A stretch of DNA of 64,000 nt, from contig OZ244807.1 in assembly GCA_965220185.1 (NCBI GenBank), positions 2,542,001 to 2,606,000 on the forward strand, read 5' to 3'. Numbering within the stretch: position 1 is the first letter of the stretch; each line of letters opens with the position of its first letter. This document shows positions 36,737 through 45,190 of this stretch, piece after piece. Under the pieces are notes generated by a model. That model was not told where the DNA came from, searched no databases, and saw only the letters and a program-made list of their open reading frames with translations. The DNA comes from Azotimanducus sp965220185. GTDB lineage: Bacteria > Pseudomonadota > Gammaproteobacteria > Pseudomonadales > Azotimanducaceae. The position numbers and the translations under genes are program-made.

Positions 36737-39700
36737 TCACCAGTACACACTGGCTTCCAGGCTGATCGTATGCTCCGGCCTGCTCAGGCCGCTCTCTTGG
36801 CGGCTTGCTTGAAGGTCGAGCGACAGGTGTTGCGCGCCGTAGCCTTCCGGCATGAGTCGCCAGCCGAGATAAAAGTCGCGAGCGAGCCCGGAGCGTCCAA
36901 GTCCAGCATAAGGGCTGCCGGTGAAGTGCCCGCCGAAGACCGGCATGCCCCAGGCAGCCTCCATCGTCCAACGTCCCGCCGCTTCGCTTTTCGAACGGCT
37001 CGCAAGCGGCGCCGATGCGAACAGTGCGTCGAGCCCGCCTTGCGCTCGGCTGCCATAGTCTTGGCGCAGGGTGAATGACAGCCCGCGATCTGTTGTCGGC
37101 GCTGGGTCGAAGGCAAGTGAGAAGGACAGTCCTTCATCCTTGAATCCATTGTCTTCGTGCGTCAGCAGCGAGCGACCTGCCACGTCAAGGACGAGGCCGA
37201 ACAGAGGTGCGCTCCAGGACAGTCCGCCGCCGAATTCAACGCCGAAACCGGTTTCGGCGTCGCCGCCATCGTGACGCAGACCTGCCTCTAGGCGAGGCAC
37301 GAGGCTGGCTCGATTCGCCAAGGATAGAGGCCAGCGACCCTCCAGACCGAGCCTGAAACCGGTGATGGCGACATCCGACGCTGCAAGGCCGGGCGCATCT
37401 TCCGATGTCGTATGCGCCCACAGCGCATCTGAAATGACCGCCAGCGCCGGGCCTGCGTCCGAAGGCGGCATGAGGTCGCCGCGCAGGCCAGCGGCGGCCA
37501 TGCGCCAGTCCATATCGGCCTGATAGCGACCGCCCAAAGCAGGGGTAAGCCGCACTTCGCCCTGGCCTTGCCCAAGCGCCCCCCACACCCTGAACCGATC
37601 TGCGACCTGCATCGATGCATACGGCAGCGCGGCTGTCAATGTGGCTTCGACCTGGCCATCGCCCTCGCCCTCGCCTTCGCCCACCGCCGCGCCGCTCATA
37701 CGATGGTCGCCTTCGCTCGTGCTGCGCGTCACAGCGAGTCCCGCCAGATAGCGCCCTTGTTGATAGTCCACTCCCAGCATCGACGTTGTCGTCTCGCCGT
37801 CGAGCGACAGGTTCGCCTCGCGGCCCGCGAAACCGCTCTGCGCCGACCGCCCCCACAGCGCTAGGCTACCCCCCCAATCGCCGCCCCTGCCCGTCAGCGT
37901 AAAGCTTGATGCGAGCAGCGCCTCGCGCAGCGTCATGCTTCGTGACTGCGCTGGCAAGGTGCTATCTGTATCTGGATATTCGCCGCCGAAAGACAGCGCA
38001 TGGCCTGCGAAGCTACCCTCCATTCCAAGCTCGCGCGGCGCCTCTAGCCGCGCGGCGATGCCGGCGAGCGCCTGCTCGGCGACCGCGCGTCCGAAGCGCG
38101 CCAGGTACGCGCCCGGCAACGGATCGTCGTTGGTGATTGTTCCCACGCCCACCGCATCGGCGATGGTGGCGCCTTGGGCGCGCGAAAGCACGAACTCGAA
38201 GGTTTCGCCGGAATCGCCGTGCGAGTCATCAAAGGCGTAGATCCAGAAATGCTGCTCGGTCTCGCCTGGCGCGAACGTCACCCACCGTGAATGATGTTGG
38301 TAGTCTTCGTTCTCGCGCGCCGACACCGGATTCGACTGCCGGGTGGCCGCCAGCAGCTTCACCGTGTCCTCGGCTGCTGGCGACAGCGTGATCGTGAACT
38401 TCATGGCCTCGCCTTCCGCCCCGATCGCATCGGAGACCGACAGCGCTGGGGCGGCTGCGGGCTCGTTTTCCTGTTGCATCGACGCCGATTGTGGCGCGCC
38501 GCCCTCTAGCGCCGTCAGCGCCGCCACCACCGGACTCCAGCGATCTGCCAAATACTTGCCCGCATTGTCCCGCGCCTCGGCTGCCGTCATCGGCGTAAGG
38601 TCTTTGAACGCCGCATCGGTCTCGCCCAATGCCTTGAGCACCCTCTGCCAGCGTTTCACATGGGCCGGCCCGTTCCAGGTCTCCGCCGCATAGCCGCGCA
38701 CATCGGCAATCAGGCTGGCATACGGATTGACGACCGGCTCGTCGTTGTCTTTCGCCACGACGCTAGCTGGGGCATCCTGCGCGGCGGAAATGCTCACACT
38801 GCACGCCTCCAAACGCTCCAGCTCCTCGCGCACTGGGCGCCAGCCAGACCATTTGCGCTCGCCCGCCCGCGCCTCTGCCGCCGTGTAAGGCGTAAGCGTC
38901 GCGTGTGTTTCTGCCCCGAAGGCAATCAGCACACGGTGCCAGTTCTCGCCGTAGCCGCGGTCCGCGCGGTGGCGGTTCGACTGCCAGTAGCCACGCACTG
39001 TGTCAACCAAGCTCGCCGAAGTCGCGGCGCAAGCGGGCGGCACGGCCTCGTCGCTCGCGCTCCTCGATTGCGCTTCTAGCAAGGTCAGTGCCGCCACCAC
39101 TGGCGCCCAGCGCGTCCGATCTTGGTCGGCGTAGCCCTCAGCCTCGGTCGCGGTCATGGCCGGGCCTTCCCCCTCGGTGCCGCTGCTCAACGCATACAGC
39201 ACGCGACGCCAGCGCAGCACATGGCCCCAGCCGCGCTCGGTCTCGGAAGTGTAGTGGCGGACCTTATTGATCAGGGATGGTTCGACGATGGTGAAGCGGG
39301 TTTCGCTCAGCCCGTCTCTGGAAATGCCCGAGTTGACCGTCCTCGACAGGGTGGCAATCACGCTCTCCTCCGTCTCGTCCAGATCATCGTGCAGGAGCGT
39401 GATGTAGAAGCGGGCCAAGCTTGCGCCCGCGGTGAGCGCGGTGCCATCCGCCGCGCTGTTCGTCCGGGTGCAGCCTTCACTGTCCAATTTGGTGCGCCCG
39501 CGGTTGTGGCGGATTGAGTAGTCCGCGCCGGGCGTCGCGGTGCCGGTGAAGCACAGTCGGAACCCCCAGGCGTTCGGCAGATGCAAGCCATTGCCATCCG
39601 GCTTATAGGCAATCCGGTGAACGGTGAGCGTTCGCTGTGCGCCTTCGGCCAGCGCCTGCCCCGATACTTCGCTTCGCGACGGCGAGAACACAATGAAGTC

Positions 39701-42094
39701 TCGGTCGTTGATAACGGTGTTGGCTGTGACCGTGAAGCTAGAGCCACGGGCCGTGGCGTGGGGGTCCGCGCCGCCACCGACATTGCTGCCGAGGCTCGTG
39801 CGGTCGAAGCCGTTGGCGCCGGTACCATCTGGTCCCAGTTCGAACCGCAGCGTCTTGCCGCCGCTGCCGGTCGCGGCGGTCAGCACCAGCGTCGCCAAGC
39901 GAGCACCGGCACCGGCGAAGCGTAGCTGCGGCGTAGCGGTGGTGTCGCCGCTGAGCGCTATCCCCGCATTTAGTCCAGCGCCGGATTGCAGCACGAGAGA
40001 CCAGTCGCTGGTAGTGACGTTGACACCGGACACGGCGAGCGGCACGTCGATGATCTCGCCCGCAACAAGTGCGCGACCAAGTGCGACCGTGAATACTGAC
40101 GTTTCACCCTCGAACAGTGAGCCTCCGCCGGAGAGCGAGACGATCGTGGGATCGTCGTCGCGCACAGCGAGGGTGGCCGCGCTCGGCGCGCCGAGGGCGT
40201 AGCCGGAACCGGCGCTGATGCCAGTGGTGATCGACCAATCGGGTTCGTCCAGATTGTTGTCGGTTGCGGTCACGGTGTAGCTGTTGGTGGTGCTGCCGCC
40301 CGCGATGGTTGTGGCCGAGGCGCTCACGCTACCCCTCGCGGACACCGTCGGCTGGCCGTGGTCGATCGAGCCGTCCACGGGAATATCCGAAGTGACGACG
40401 ATGGTGGCGGCAGCGCTCTCGTTGATGCGGGTGATACCGTTCTGCGCCGCCACTGTCAGCTCGGGCGTGTCGTCGTCGGTCACAGTCACCGTCACGCTTT
40501 CTATCGAGATGGCGTTGTAGGCGGTGTCGCTCGAGGCCGCCGTGTGGGTGATGACCGAGCTGCGCTGATTGCCCACATCGTCGCGGCTGTTGTTGACGCC
40601 GGTGACAGTGATAGTTTGCAACACATTCCAAGCGCCGCTGCCGCTCGGCGTGAAAGTGAGCGTTTGCGTCTTGCCAGCCGAGCCTCCTGCCTTGTTGACG
40701 GTGGCCGCGCTGTCGGTGGCCGAACTGGCCGTGATGGTGACATTGTGGCTGGGCTGGGTGGCGAGCCGGACGGTGTAGGTGTCGCTGCCGCCGTTCTCGC
40801 CAACTGAGGTGCCGCCGTCCGACTCAACGATGAGCACCTCGGGCGTGTCGTCATCTTCAACCGTCACTGTGGCCGAGGCCGACGTGCCCAGGCTGTAGCC
40901 CGCGCCAGCCGTTAATGTCACTGTCACGTCGCCGTTCGCTTCGTCGGTATTGTCCGCCACAGTCGCGACGCTGTAGGCGGCCGATGCCTGTCCCGCCGCG
41001 ATCGTCACGGTGCCGGCACCCTCATCGCCCGAAGCCACGAAGTCGCTGCCCGACGCATCGGCGACCGTGAGGCTCACCGCTAGCGCCGCCGTCGTCACGC
41101 CCGCGCGCGTCACCGTGAAACTCGCCGCCGTGCCTTCTGTCACCGGAGAGGTATCGCTCGCGATGGTGACGACTGGCAGGTCGTTGTCGTTGACCGTCAC
41201 GGTCGCCGAGGACGGAGTGCCCACGCTGTAGCCGGTGCCGGCGGTCACGGTCACGGTCACCGCGCCGTTGGGCTCATCGGTTGTGTCGCCCACCGTCGCC
41301 ACGGAATAGACTGCCGAGGCGGAACCGGCAGGAATGGTGAAGGTTTTGCCGCCTTCGTTGCTTGAGGCCACGAAATCGCGCCCGCCCGCGCTGTTCTCGG
41401 ACACCGATAACTGCACCGCCAGCGCCGCCGTGGTCGCCCCCGCGCGGCTGACGGTGAAGCGCGCCGCCGCGCCTTCGGTGACTGGCGAGGCGACGCGGGC
41501 GATGGTGACCGCGGGGTCGGCGACCGCCGAGCCGTTGATGCGCAGCTTGAGGCTGGAGCGGACGATGTTGTTGGTCCACTGCGAGCCGTCCGCATTTAGC
41601 CGGAAGCGGTGCAGGTTGGCGATGCTCCAGCCGCTGGCGGCGCCGCTGTCTTCGTTCGTCGATGTGGTGACCCGCCAGTTGCCGATCCGGGTGCCGATAT
41701 CGCCGGTCACGTCGAGGACGAGGAAGTACGATGTGCTGGCCGCAAGGGCGATGCCGCTGCCGGATGCCGAGAACGTCAGCACCGTGTCGGTCGTGAACGC
41801 GGTGTATGCGGGATTTTGCAAGGTGCCCACGACGGTTCCCGGCGCGCCGCTGGCGTTGGCGCGGATCGACACCGAAAAGGGGATGCCGGCGTCCAACCTG
41901 GCGAATTCGATTTCGACGCTGTTCAGCCGGTAGCCCCGGCTGTTGCCGCCGGTGGTGAATTGCTGGGCGTGGTCGATCCCGCCAAGGGAGCTGGCAATGG
42001 GGCTGGGGGATACAAAGTCCGCCTGGCCGATGTTGCTGACCAGCGCCTGCTGCGCGAGGGCGCCAGCGGGCCAGCCACACAGGACAAGCAGCAT
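36737..42094 (-). CDS. Calx-beta-repeat autotransporter (large surface protein)
   Basis: 1785 residues. Signal region MLLVLCGWPAGALAQ, then an N-terminal beta domain (about 20-170; resembles a 'choice-of-anchor R' domain). Several Calx-beta-type repeats follow (VTEGAAARFTVSRAG, VTEGTAASFTVTRAG, SLFEGETSVFTVAL and others), each ending near TVNDNDLP or VTVEDDDTP. Residues about 940-1196 hold three copies of a module of roughly 75-80 residues. One further Calx-beta unit (GAEGEAMKFTITLSPA) precedes a C-terminal outer-membrane beta-barrel (about 1386-1785) that ends in ...LEASVYW, a classic aromatic end. The passenger is probably displayed on the cell surface for adhesion. No ATG, GTG or TTG lies upstream in frame, although arginine-bearing codons (SRGGWQRFLA) directly before residue 1 look like the true start of the signal peptide; a non-standard start is possible. 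Confidence 0.88.
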   Translation of the reverse strand: MLLVLCGWPAGALAQQALVSNIGQADFVSPSPIASSLGGIDHAQQFTTGGNSRGYRLNSVEIEFARLDAGIPFSVSIRANASGAPGTVVGTLQNPAYTAFTTDTVLTFSASGSGIALAASTSYFLVLDVTGDIGTRIGNWRVTTSTNEDSGAASGWSIANLHRFRLNADGSQWTNNIVRSSLKLRINGSAVADPAVTIARVASPVTEGAAARFTVSRAGATTAALAVQLSVSENSAGGRDFVASSNEGGKTFTIPAGSASAVYSVATVGDTTDEPNGAVTVTVTAGTGYSVGTPSSATVTVNDNDLPVVTIASDTSPVTEGTAASFTVTRAGVTTAALAVSLTVADASGSDFVASGDEGAGTVTIAAGQASAAYSVATVADNTDEANGDVTVTLTAGAGYSLGTSASATVTVEDDDTPEVLIVESDGGTSVGENGGSDTYTVRLATQPSHNVTITASSATDSAATVNKAGGSAGKTQTLTFTPSGSGAWNVLQTITVTGVNNSRDDVGNQRSSVITHTAASSDTAYNAISIESVTVTVTDDDTPELTVAAQNGITRINESAAATIVVTSDIPVDGSIDHGQPTVSARGSVSASATTIAGGSTTNSYTVTATDNNLDEPDWSITTGISAGSGYALGAPSAATLAVRDDDPTIVSLSGGGSLFEGETSVFTVALGRALVAGEIIDVPLAVSGVNVTTSDWSLVLQSGAGLNAGIALSGDTTATPQLRFAGAGARLATLVLTAATGSGGKTLRFELGPDGTGANGFDRTSLGSNVGGGADPHATARGSSFTVTANTVINDRDFIVFSPSRSEVSGQALAEGAQRTLTVHRIAYKPDGNGLHLPNAWGFRLCFTGTATPGADYSIRHNRGRTKLDSEGCTRTNSAADGTALTAGASLARFYITLLHDDLDETEESVIATLSRTVNSGISRDGLSETRFTIVEPSLINKVRHYTSETERGWGHVLRWRRVLYALSSGTEGEGPAMTATEAEGYADQDRTRWAPVVAALTLLEAQSRSASDEAVPPACAATSASLVDTVRGYWQSNRHRADRGYGENWHRVLIAFGAETHATLTPYTAAEARAGERKWSGWRPVREELERLEACSVSISAAQDAPASVVAKDNDEPVVNPYASLIADVRGYAAETWNGPAHVKRWQRVLKALGETDAAFKDLTPMTAAEARDNAGKYLADRWSPVVAALTALEGGAPQSASMQQENEPAAAPALSVSDAIGAEGEAMKFTITLSPAAEDTVKLLAATRQSNPVSARENEDYQHHSRWVTFAPGETEQHFWIYAFDDSHGDSGETFEFVLSRAQGATIADAVGVGTITNDDPLPGAYLARFGRAVAEQALAGIAARLEAPRELGMEGSFAGHALSFGGEYPDTDSTLPAQSRSMTLREALLASSFTLTGRGGDWGGSLALWGRSAQSGFAGREANLSLDGETTTSMLGVDYQQGRYLAGLAVTRSTSEGDHRMSGAAVGEGEGEGDGQVEATLTAALPYASMQVADRFRVWGALGQGQGEVRLTPALGGRYQADMDWRMAAAGLRGDLMPPSDAGPALAVISDALWAHTTSEDAPGLAASDVAITGFRLGLEGRWPLSLANRASLVPRLEAGLRHDGGDAETGFGVEFGGGLSWSAPLFGLVLDVAGRSLLTHEDNGFKDEGLSFSLAFDPAPTTDRGLSFTLRQDYGSRAQGGLDALFASAPLASRSKSEAAGRWTMEAAWGMPVFGGHFTGSPYAGLGRSGLARDFYLGWRLMPEGYGAQHLSLDLQASRQESGLSRPEHTISLEASVYW

Positions 42095-42262
42095 CGCGAG
42101 AAAGCGCTGCCAGCCGCCACGACTGGCAGGGCGAACTTCAGCGGTCGTGCATGCTGACTGCGAGCGTTGCTGATTGCTGATGTTTTTCAGTTTAAGGTCT
42201 GCGGTTATGTTGCCGATAAGAATAGTAATTCGCTAAGGAAGCTCTTGTCTGATTGAATTATG

Positions 42263-42424
42263 CTGTGGGCGCCCCGAATTCGGGGTCGCCCACAGGCGGT
42301 GGCAGGACCGGGAAGCTCTCGTCCAGCATGGGACGTTATTCAGTGTGGTCACCACCGCCTTTCCAATCGTCCTGAACAGGTAGGCGGACCGAGGGTCCGA
42401 AGACAAGAAGAGGAGAAGGAAAGC
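42263..42424 (+). ncRNA. Predicted IS110 bridge RNA
   Basis: Three structures follow one another, the order known for the IS621 bridge RNA. (1) 5' stem-loop 42263-42295 (CTGTGGGCG...CGCCCACAG around CCCCGAATTCGGGG). (2) Target loop closed by GGCGGTGG (42296-42303) with CCACCGCC (42352-42359) and topped by CGTCC/GGACG. Its 5' side holds GGAAGCTCT (42311-42319), identical to the left target half. Its 3' side holds GTTATTCAG (42335-42343), the complement of the right target half CTGAATAAC. (3) Donor loop closed by CTTTCC (42359-42364) with GGAAAG (42418-42423). It carries AGGTA (42378-42382, same as the element's right end) and AGACAAG (42401-42407, complement of core CT plus first bases TGTCT of the left end). 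The RNA abuts the transposase start. Expression is inferred. Confidence 0.8.
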
Positions 42425-43411
42425 ATGGAACATGATACCCCGGAAGCGGCGCACATTGGCGTCGACGTGTCGAAGGGCTGGCTGGACGCGCACGAGGTGC
42501 CGTCCGGCCGGTCATGTCGGTTCGAGAACAGCGCGGCGGGCTTCAGGGCGTTCCGGGCCTGGGTGGGCGCGGGCCCTGTGGGTCTGGTGCTGTTCGAGGC
42601 GACGGGGCCGTGCGACCGTGCGTTCCACGCGGCGCTGGGCGGCGAGCTGCCGCTGTGCCGGGTGAACGCGGCGTGGGCGCGGCACTTCAGGAAGTCGCTT
42701 GGCCGCGAGGCGAAGACGGACCGCGTGGACGCGGCGCTGCTGGCGGAGATGGCGCGGCAGCGCCGGGACCTGCGGCCGATGCCGGTGCGGCCGGAGTCGT
42801 TCCGGGCGCTGGAGGCGCTGTGGACGGCGCGCGACGCGCTGTCGCGGGACCGCGGGCGGCTGCAGGTGCGCGCCGGGCAGGAGGCGTGGCAGCCGCACCT
42901 GCGGCGGCGCAACGCGGCGCGGCTGCGGTGGATGGCCAGGGAGCTGGCGGGCATGGACGCGGAGATCGACCGCCTGCTGGCGCTCGACGGGCGCCTGACG
43001 CGCCGGCTCGAAGTGCTGTGCTCGGTGCCTGGCATCGCCCGGACGGTGGGGCTGGCGCTCGCGCTCGGCATGCCGGAGCTCGGCAGCGTCGGGGGGCGCC
43101 AGGCGGCGAGCCTCGCGGGGGTGGCCCCGTTCGCGAACGACTCCGGGGCGCGCCGCGGGCAGCGCTCGATCCGCGGCGGTCGGGGCCGCCCGCGGCGCGC
43201 GCTGTTCATGGCTGCCATGAGCGCGGCGCGGCACCATCCGGAGATGCGCAGGCTGCACGAGCGCCTGCAGGCGCGGGGCAAGCCGAAGATGGTGTCGCTG
43301 ACGGCGGTGATGCGCAAGCTGCTGGTGCTGGCCAACACGCTGCTGCGGGAGGACCGCCTGTGGACGCCGGCGCCGCCGGCCGCGGGCGCACCAGCGCAGC
43401 AGCCGGCATGA
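42425..43411 (+). CDS. IS110-family transposase (RuvC-like recombinase)
   Basis: 328 residues from ATG 42425, preceded by GAAGGAAAG; an upstream in-frame start at 42260 lies within the noncoding RNA region and is rejected. N-terminal RuvC-like DEDD domain (HIGVDVSKGWLDAHEV; LFEATGPCDRAF; KSLGREAKTDRVDAALLAEM) and C-terminal Transposase_20 domain (VLCSVPGIARTVGLALALGM; VAPFANDSGARRG, the serine probably catalytic). Bridge-RNA-guided recombinase acting on the element's ends and on the target. The gene is intact and very G+C-rich compared with neighbours. Confidence 0.95.
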   Translation: MEHDTPEAAHIGVDVSKGWLDAHEVPSGRSCRFENSAAGFRAFRAWVGAGPVGLVLFEATGPCDRAFHAALGGELPLCRVNAAWARHFRKSLGREAKTDRVDAALLAEMARQRRDLRPMPVRPESFRALEALWTARDALSRDRGRLQVRAGQEAWQPHLRRRNAARLRWMARELAGMDAEIDRLLALDGRLTRRLEVLCSVPGIARTVGLALALGMPELGSVGGRQAASLAGVAPFANDSGARRGQRSIRGGRGRPRRALFMAAMSAARHHPEMRRLHERLQARGKPKMVSLTAVMRKLLVLANTLLREDRLWTPAPPAAGAPAQQPA

Positions 43412-43434
43412 GCCTGCCGGAACCGCCAGCGCAC

Positions 43435-43535
43435 GCGCTCCCTGCCCTGCCGCGCCCGCAGCGCGGGATTCGGAGGCCGGAGCGTAGCGGAGGCCGGAGA
43501 ATCATGCGCTGCGGGCGCGGCAGGGCAGGGAGCGC
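43435..43535. repeat. Long perfect hairpin at the 3' end of the IS110 element
   Basis: A 30-bp perfect stem (43435-43464 with 43506-43535; begins GCGCTCCCTGCCCTGCCGCG) with a 41-base loop. The loop contains the direct repeat GGAGGCCGGAG twice, separated by CGTAGC. It lies 23 bases after the transposase stop. It may end transcription, protect the transcript or be part of the element's right-end structure. Confidence 0.8.
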
Positions 43536-43645
43536 CAGGCGCCCGTTCCGGCCGCCTCCGCCAAGTTCGACAATAACTTTCTTCACATCTTTGGGGGGAG
43601 GCATGGGATATCGACAAAATCCATCCATTTGACATCATAGGTACT

Positions 43646-43783
43646 GAATAACAGAGCTTCCTTAGCGGCACATGGATGTGCCGCCGAATTCAGTGCCGCA
43701 AGGCATTGAATTCGCGAGCAAAGCTTCAATCACAATTGAAGCTTTGCGAGTCTGAACAAGTCCAAGGACGGACTTGTTCAGAC
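43646..43783. repeat. Hairpin array, copy 2 (five hairpins, first one split by IS110)
   Basis: After the right arm of the split palindrome (left arm at 42232-42245) come four more hairpins. They are GCGGCACAT-GG-ATGTGCCGC (43665-43684), GAATTCAGTGCC-gcaa-GGCATTGAATTC (43686-43713), GCAAAGCTTCAAT-caca-ATTGAAGCTTTGC (43718-43747) and GTCTGAACAAGTCC-6-GGACTTGTTCAGAC (43750-43783). The first three hairpins are shared with copy 1. The role is unknown; it could be a non-autonomous repeat, a structured RNA or a terminator cluster. Confidence 0.82.
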
Positions 43784-43850
43784 CATACCTTAGCAAAGCT
43801 GAGCAATCAGGTAGGATGCCTATCTTCTCTATTCTTGAAGGCTTGCGCAC

Positions 43851-44897
43851 ATGGCGACTCCAGATATTGCAAACGACCCCCGCATTGACCCGCGTCTCAA
43901 AACCCTGCTGATGAACATGCCACACATCGAGTTTGGCGATGTCGAAAGCCGCGAAGCGGCGGTCGCGGCGGCAGCGAGCGACGACGCGAAAGCGCGCAGC
44001 AACATGCTGGCCGCCTTCCTCGAGATGTTCGACAGCGAACAGATTGCGCCATCCGCCGGACTCGATATCGATACCAAGCTCGTCCGCTCCTCACCCGACG
44101 GCAACGAGATTCGCATTCAGTACATTCGTCCGCAGTCCGATGCGCCCTTGCCGTGCGTGTACTACATTCACGGCGGCGGCATGCAAGCCCTGTCCTGCTA
44201 CTACGGCAACTACCGCGCCTGGGGCAAGATCATCGCCGCGCAAGGCGTCGCGGTCGCGATGGTGGACTTCAGGAACGCGCTGTCTCCTTCGTCGGTGCCA
44301 GAAGTCGCGCCCTTCCCTGCTGGTCTGAACGATTGTGTCTCCGGTCTCAGATGGGTTGTCACGAACGCGGGCAGCCTCGGCATTGACTCATCACGCATCG
44401 TCGTTGCTGGCGAGAGTGGTGGCGGCAACCTGACGCTCGCAACGAGCATGAAGCTGCTCAAAGATGGCGGCATAGGCATCGTGAGCGGTGTCTATGCCAT
44501 GTGCCCCTATATTGCTGGCCGTTGGCCGCATGAGGACCATCCGTCGTCTGTTGAAAACAACGGCATCTTCTTGGATTTACACAATAACGCTGGCGCAATC
44601 ATCTACGGCATCGAAGCCTTCGAGCGCGGCGACCCGCTCGCCTGGCCGGGCTTCGCAAGCGAAGATGATGTGCGTGGCCTGCCGCCGACAGTGATCAGCG
44701 TCAACGAGCTTGACCCCTTGCGCGACGAAGGCGTCGCCTTTTATCGGCTCTTGCTCGCCGCTGGCGTCCAAGCTCAGTGCCGACAAGTCATGGGCAGCAT
44801 CCACGGCACTGAGATTATGCCGAGCGTCTGTCCCGAGGTGTCCAAGGAGACGGCGCGCAGCATCGCTGATTTTTGCCGCGGGGCGACCCTCGCCTGA
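43851..44897 (+). CDS. Alpha/beta hydrolase, hormone-sensitive-lipase-type esterase
   Basis: 348 residues. Oxyanion motif HGGGMQ in YYIHGGGMQ (about residue 104) and nucleophile motif GESGGGN (about 190) are present, followed by the acid region NELDPLRDEG (about 285) and a His near IHGTE (about 322). This is the full HSL/AraE-type catalytic set. It probably hydrolyses short-chain esters in the cytoplasm. It starts 67 bases after the hairpin array. 44898-45190 (293 bases) downstream shows no convincing gene. Confidence 0.88.
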   Translation: MATPDIANDPRIDPRLKTLLMNMPHIEFGDVESREAAVAAAASDDAKARSNMLAAFLEMFDSEQIAPSAGLDIDTKLVRSSPDGNEIRIQYIRPQSDAPLPCVYYIHGGGMQALSCYYGNYRAWGKIIAAQGVAVAMVDFRNALSPSSVPEVAPFPAGLNDCVSGLRWVVTNAGSLGIDSSRIVVAGESGGGNLTLATSMKLLKDGGIGIVSGVYAMCPYIAGRWPHEDHPSSVENNGIFLDLHNNAGAIIYGIEAFERGDPLAWPGFASEDDVRGLPPTVISVNELDPLRDEGVAFYRLLLAAGVQAQCRQVMGSIHGTEIMPSVCPEVSKETARSIADFCRGATLA

Positions 44898-45190
44898 AGC
44901 GGGGGAAAGGGCTGAGAACGCCCTGTTCCGAAGCGGGAATCCGCGAAAAAGCGCGCCGGACCCCTCCTTCGGGCTTAACAAATGGAACAGCGCCTTAAGA
45001 AACTCAACTCTGCTGTCTTAACAGGGGATTGAGGTCTTGACAAAGCATCCACTCGGCACACACTTTCGGTCGTAACTCGCGTGACACAGGCAGCCGGTAA
45101 TGCAATTCGAAACGGAATTAAAGACATGGGGCAGGTGCCCAGTAGCCAAAGTCACAATCACAGAAGCAGCTTTCTCATCTGTTCTCACAT

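Larger units (their letters stand above)
42246..43643 (+). mobile_element. IS110-family element inserted in a palindrome, CT core
   Basis: The left flank GGAAGCT-CT ends at 42245 and the right flank CT-GAATAACAG starts at 43644; joining them on one CT restores GCTAAGGAAGCTCTG-AATAA-CAGAGCTTCCTTAGC, a perfect 15-bp palindrome. The element therefore runs 42246-43643 plus one CT, about 1400 bp, without terminal inverted repeats, as expected for IS110. It contains a 5' noncoding region of about 180 bases, one transposase gene and about 230 bases of 3' noncoding DNA with a long hairpin. Confidence 0.88.

Noticed and set aside
42349..43671. 440-codon minus-strand frame across the IS110 element
   Set aside because: Shadow of the IS110 transposase gene in very G+C-rich DNA.
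43662..43925. Peptide ending SMPCGTEFGGTSMCR, also readable near 36600 on the minus strand
   Set aside because: It is the translation of the repeated hairpins; conservation is explained by the DNA repeat, and no start or ribosome site supports a gene.
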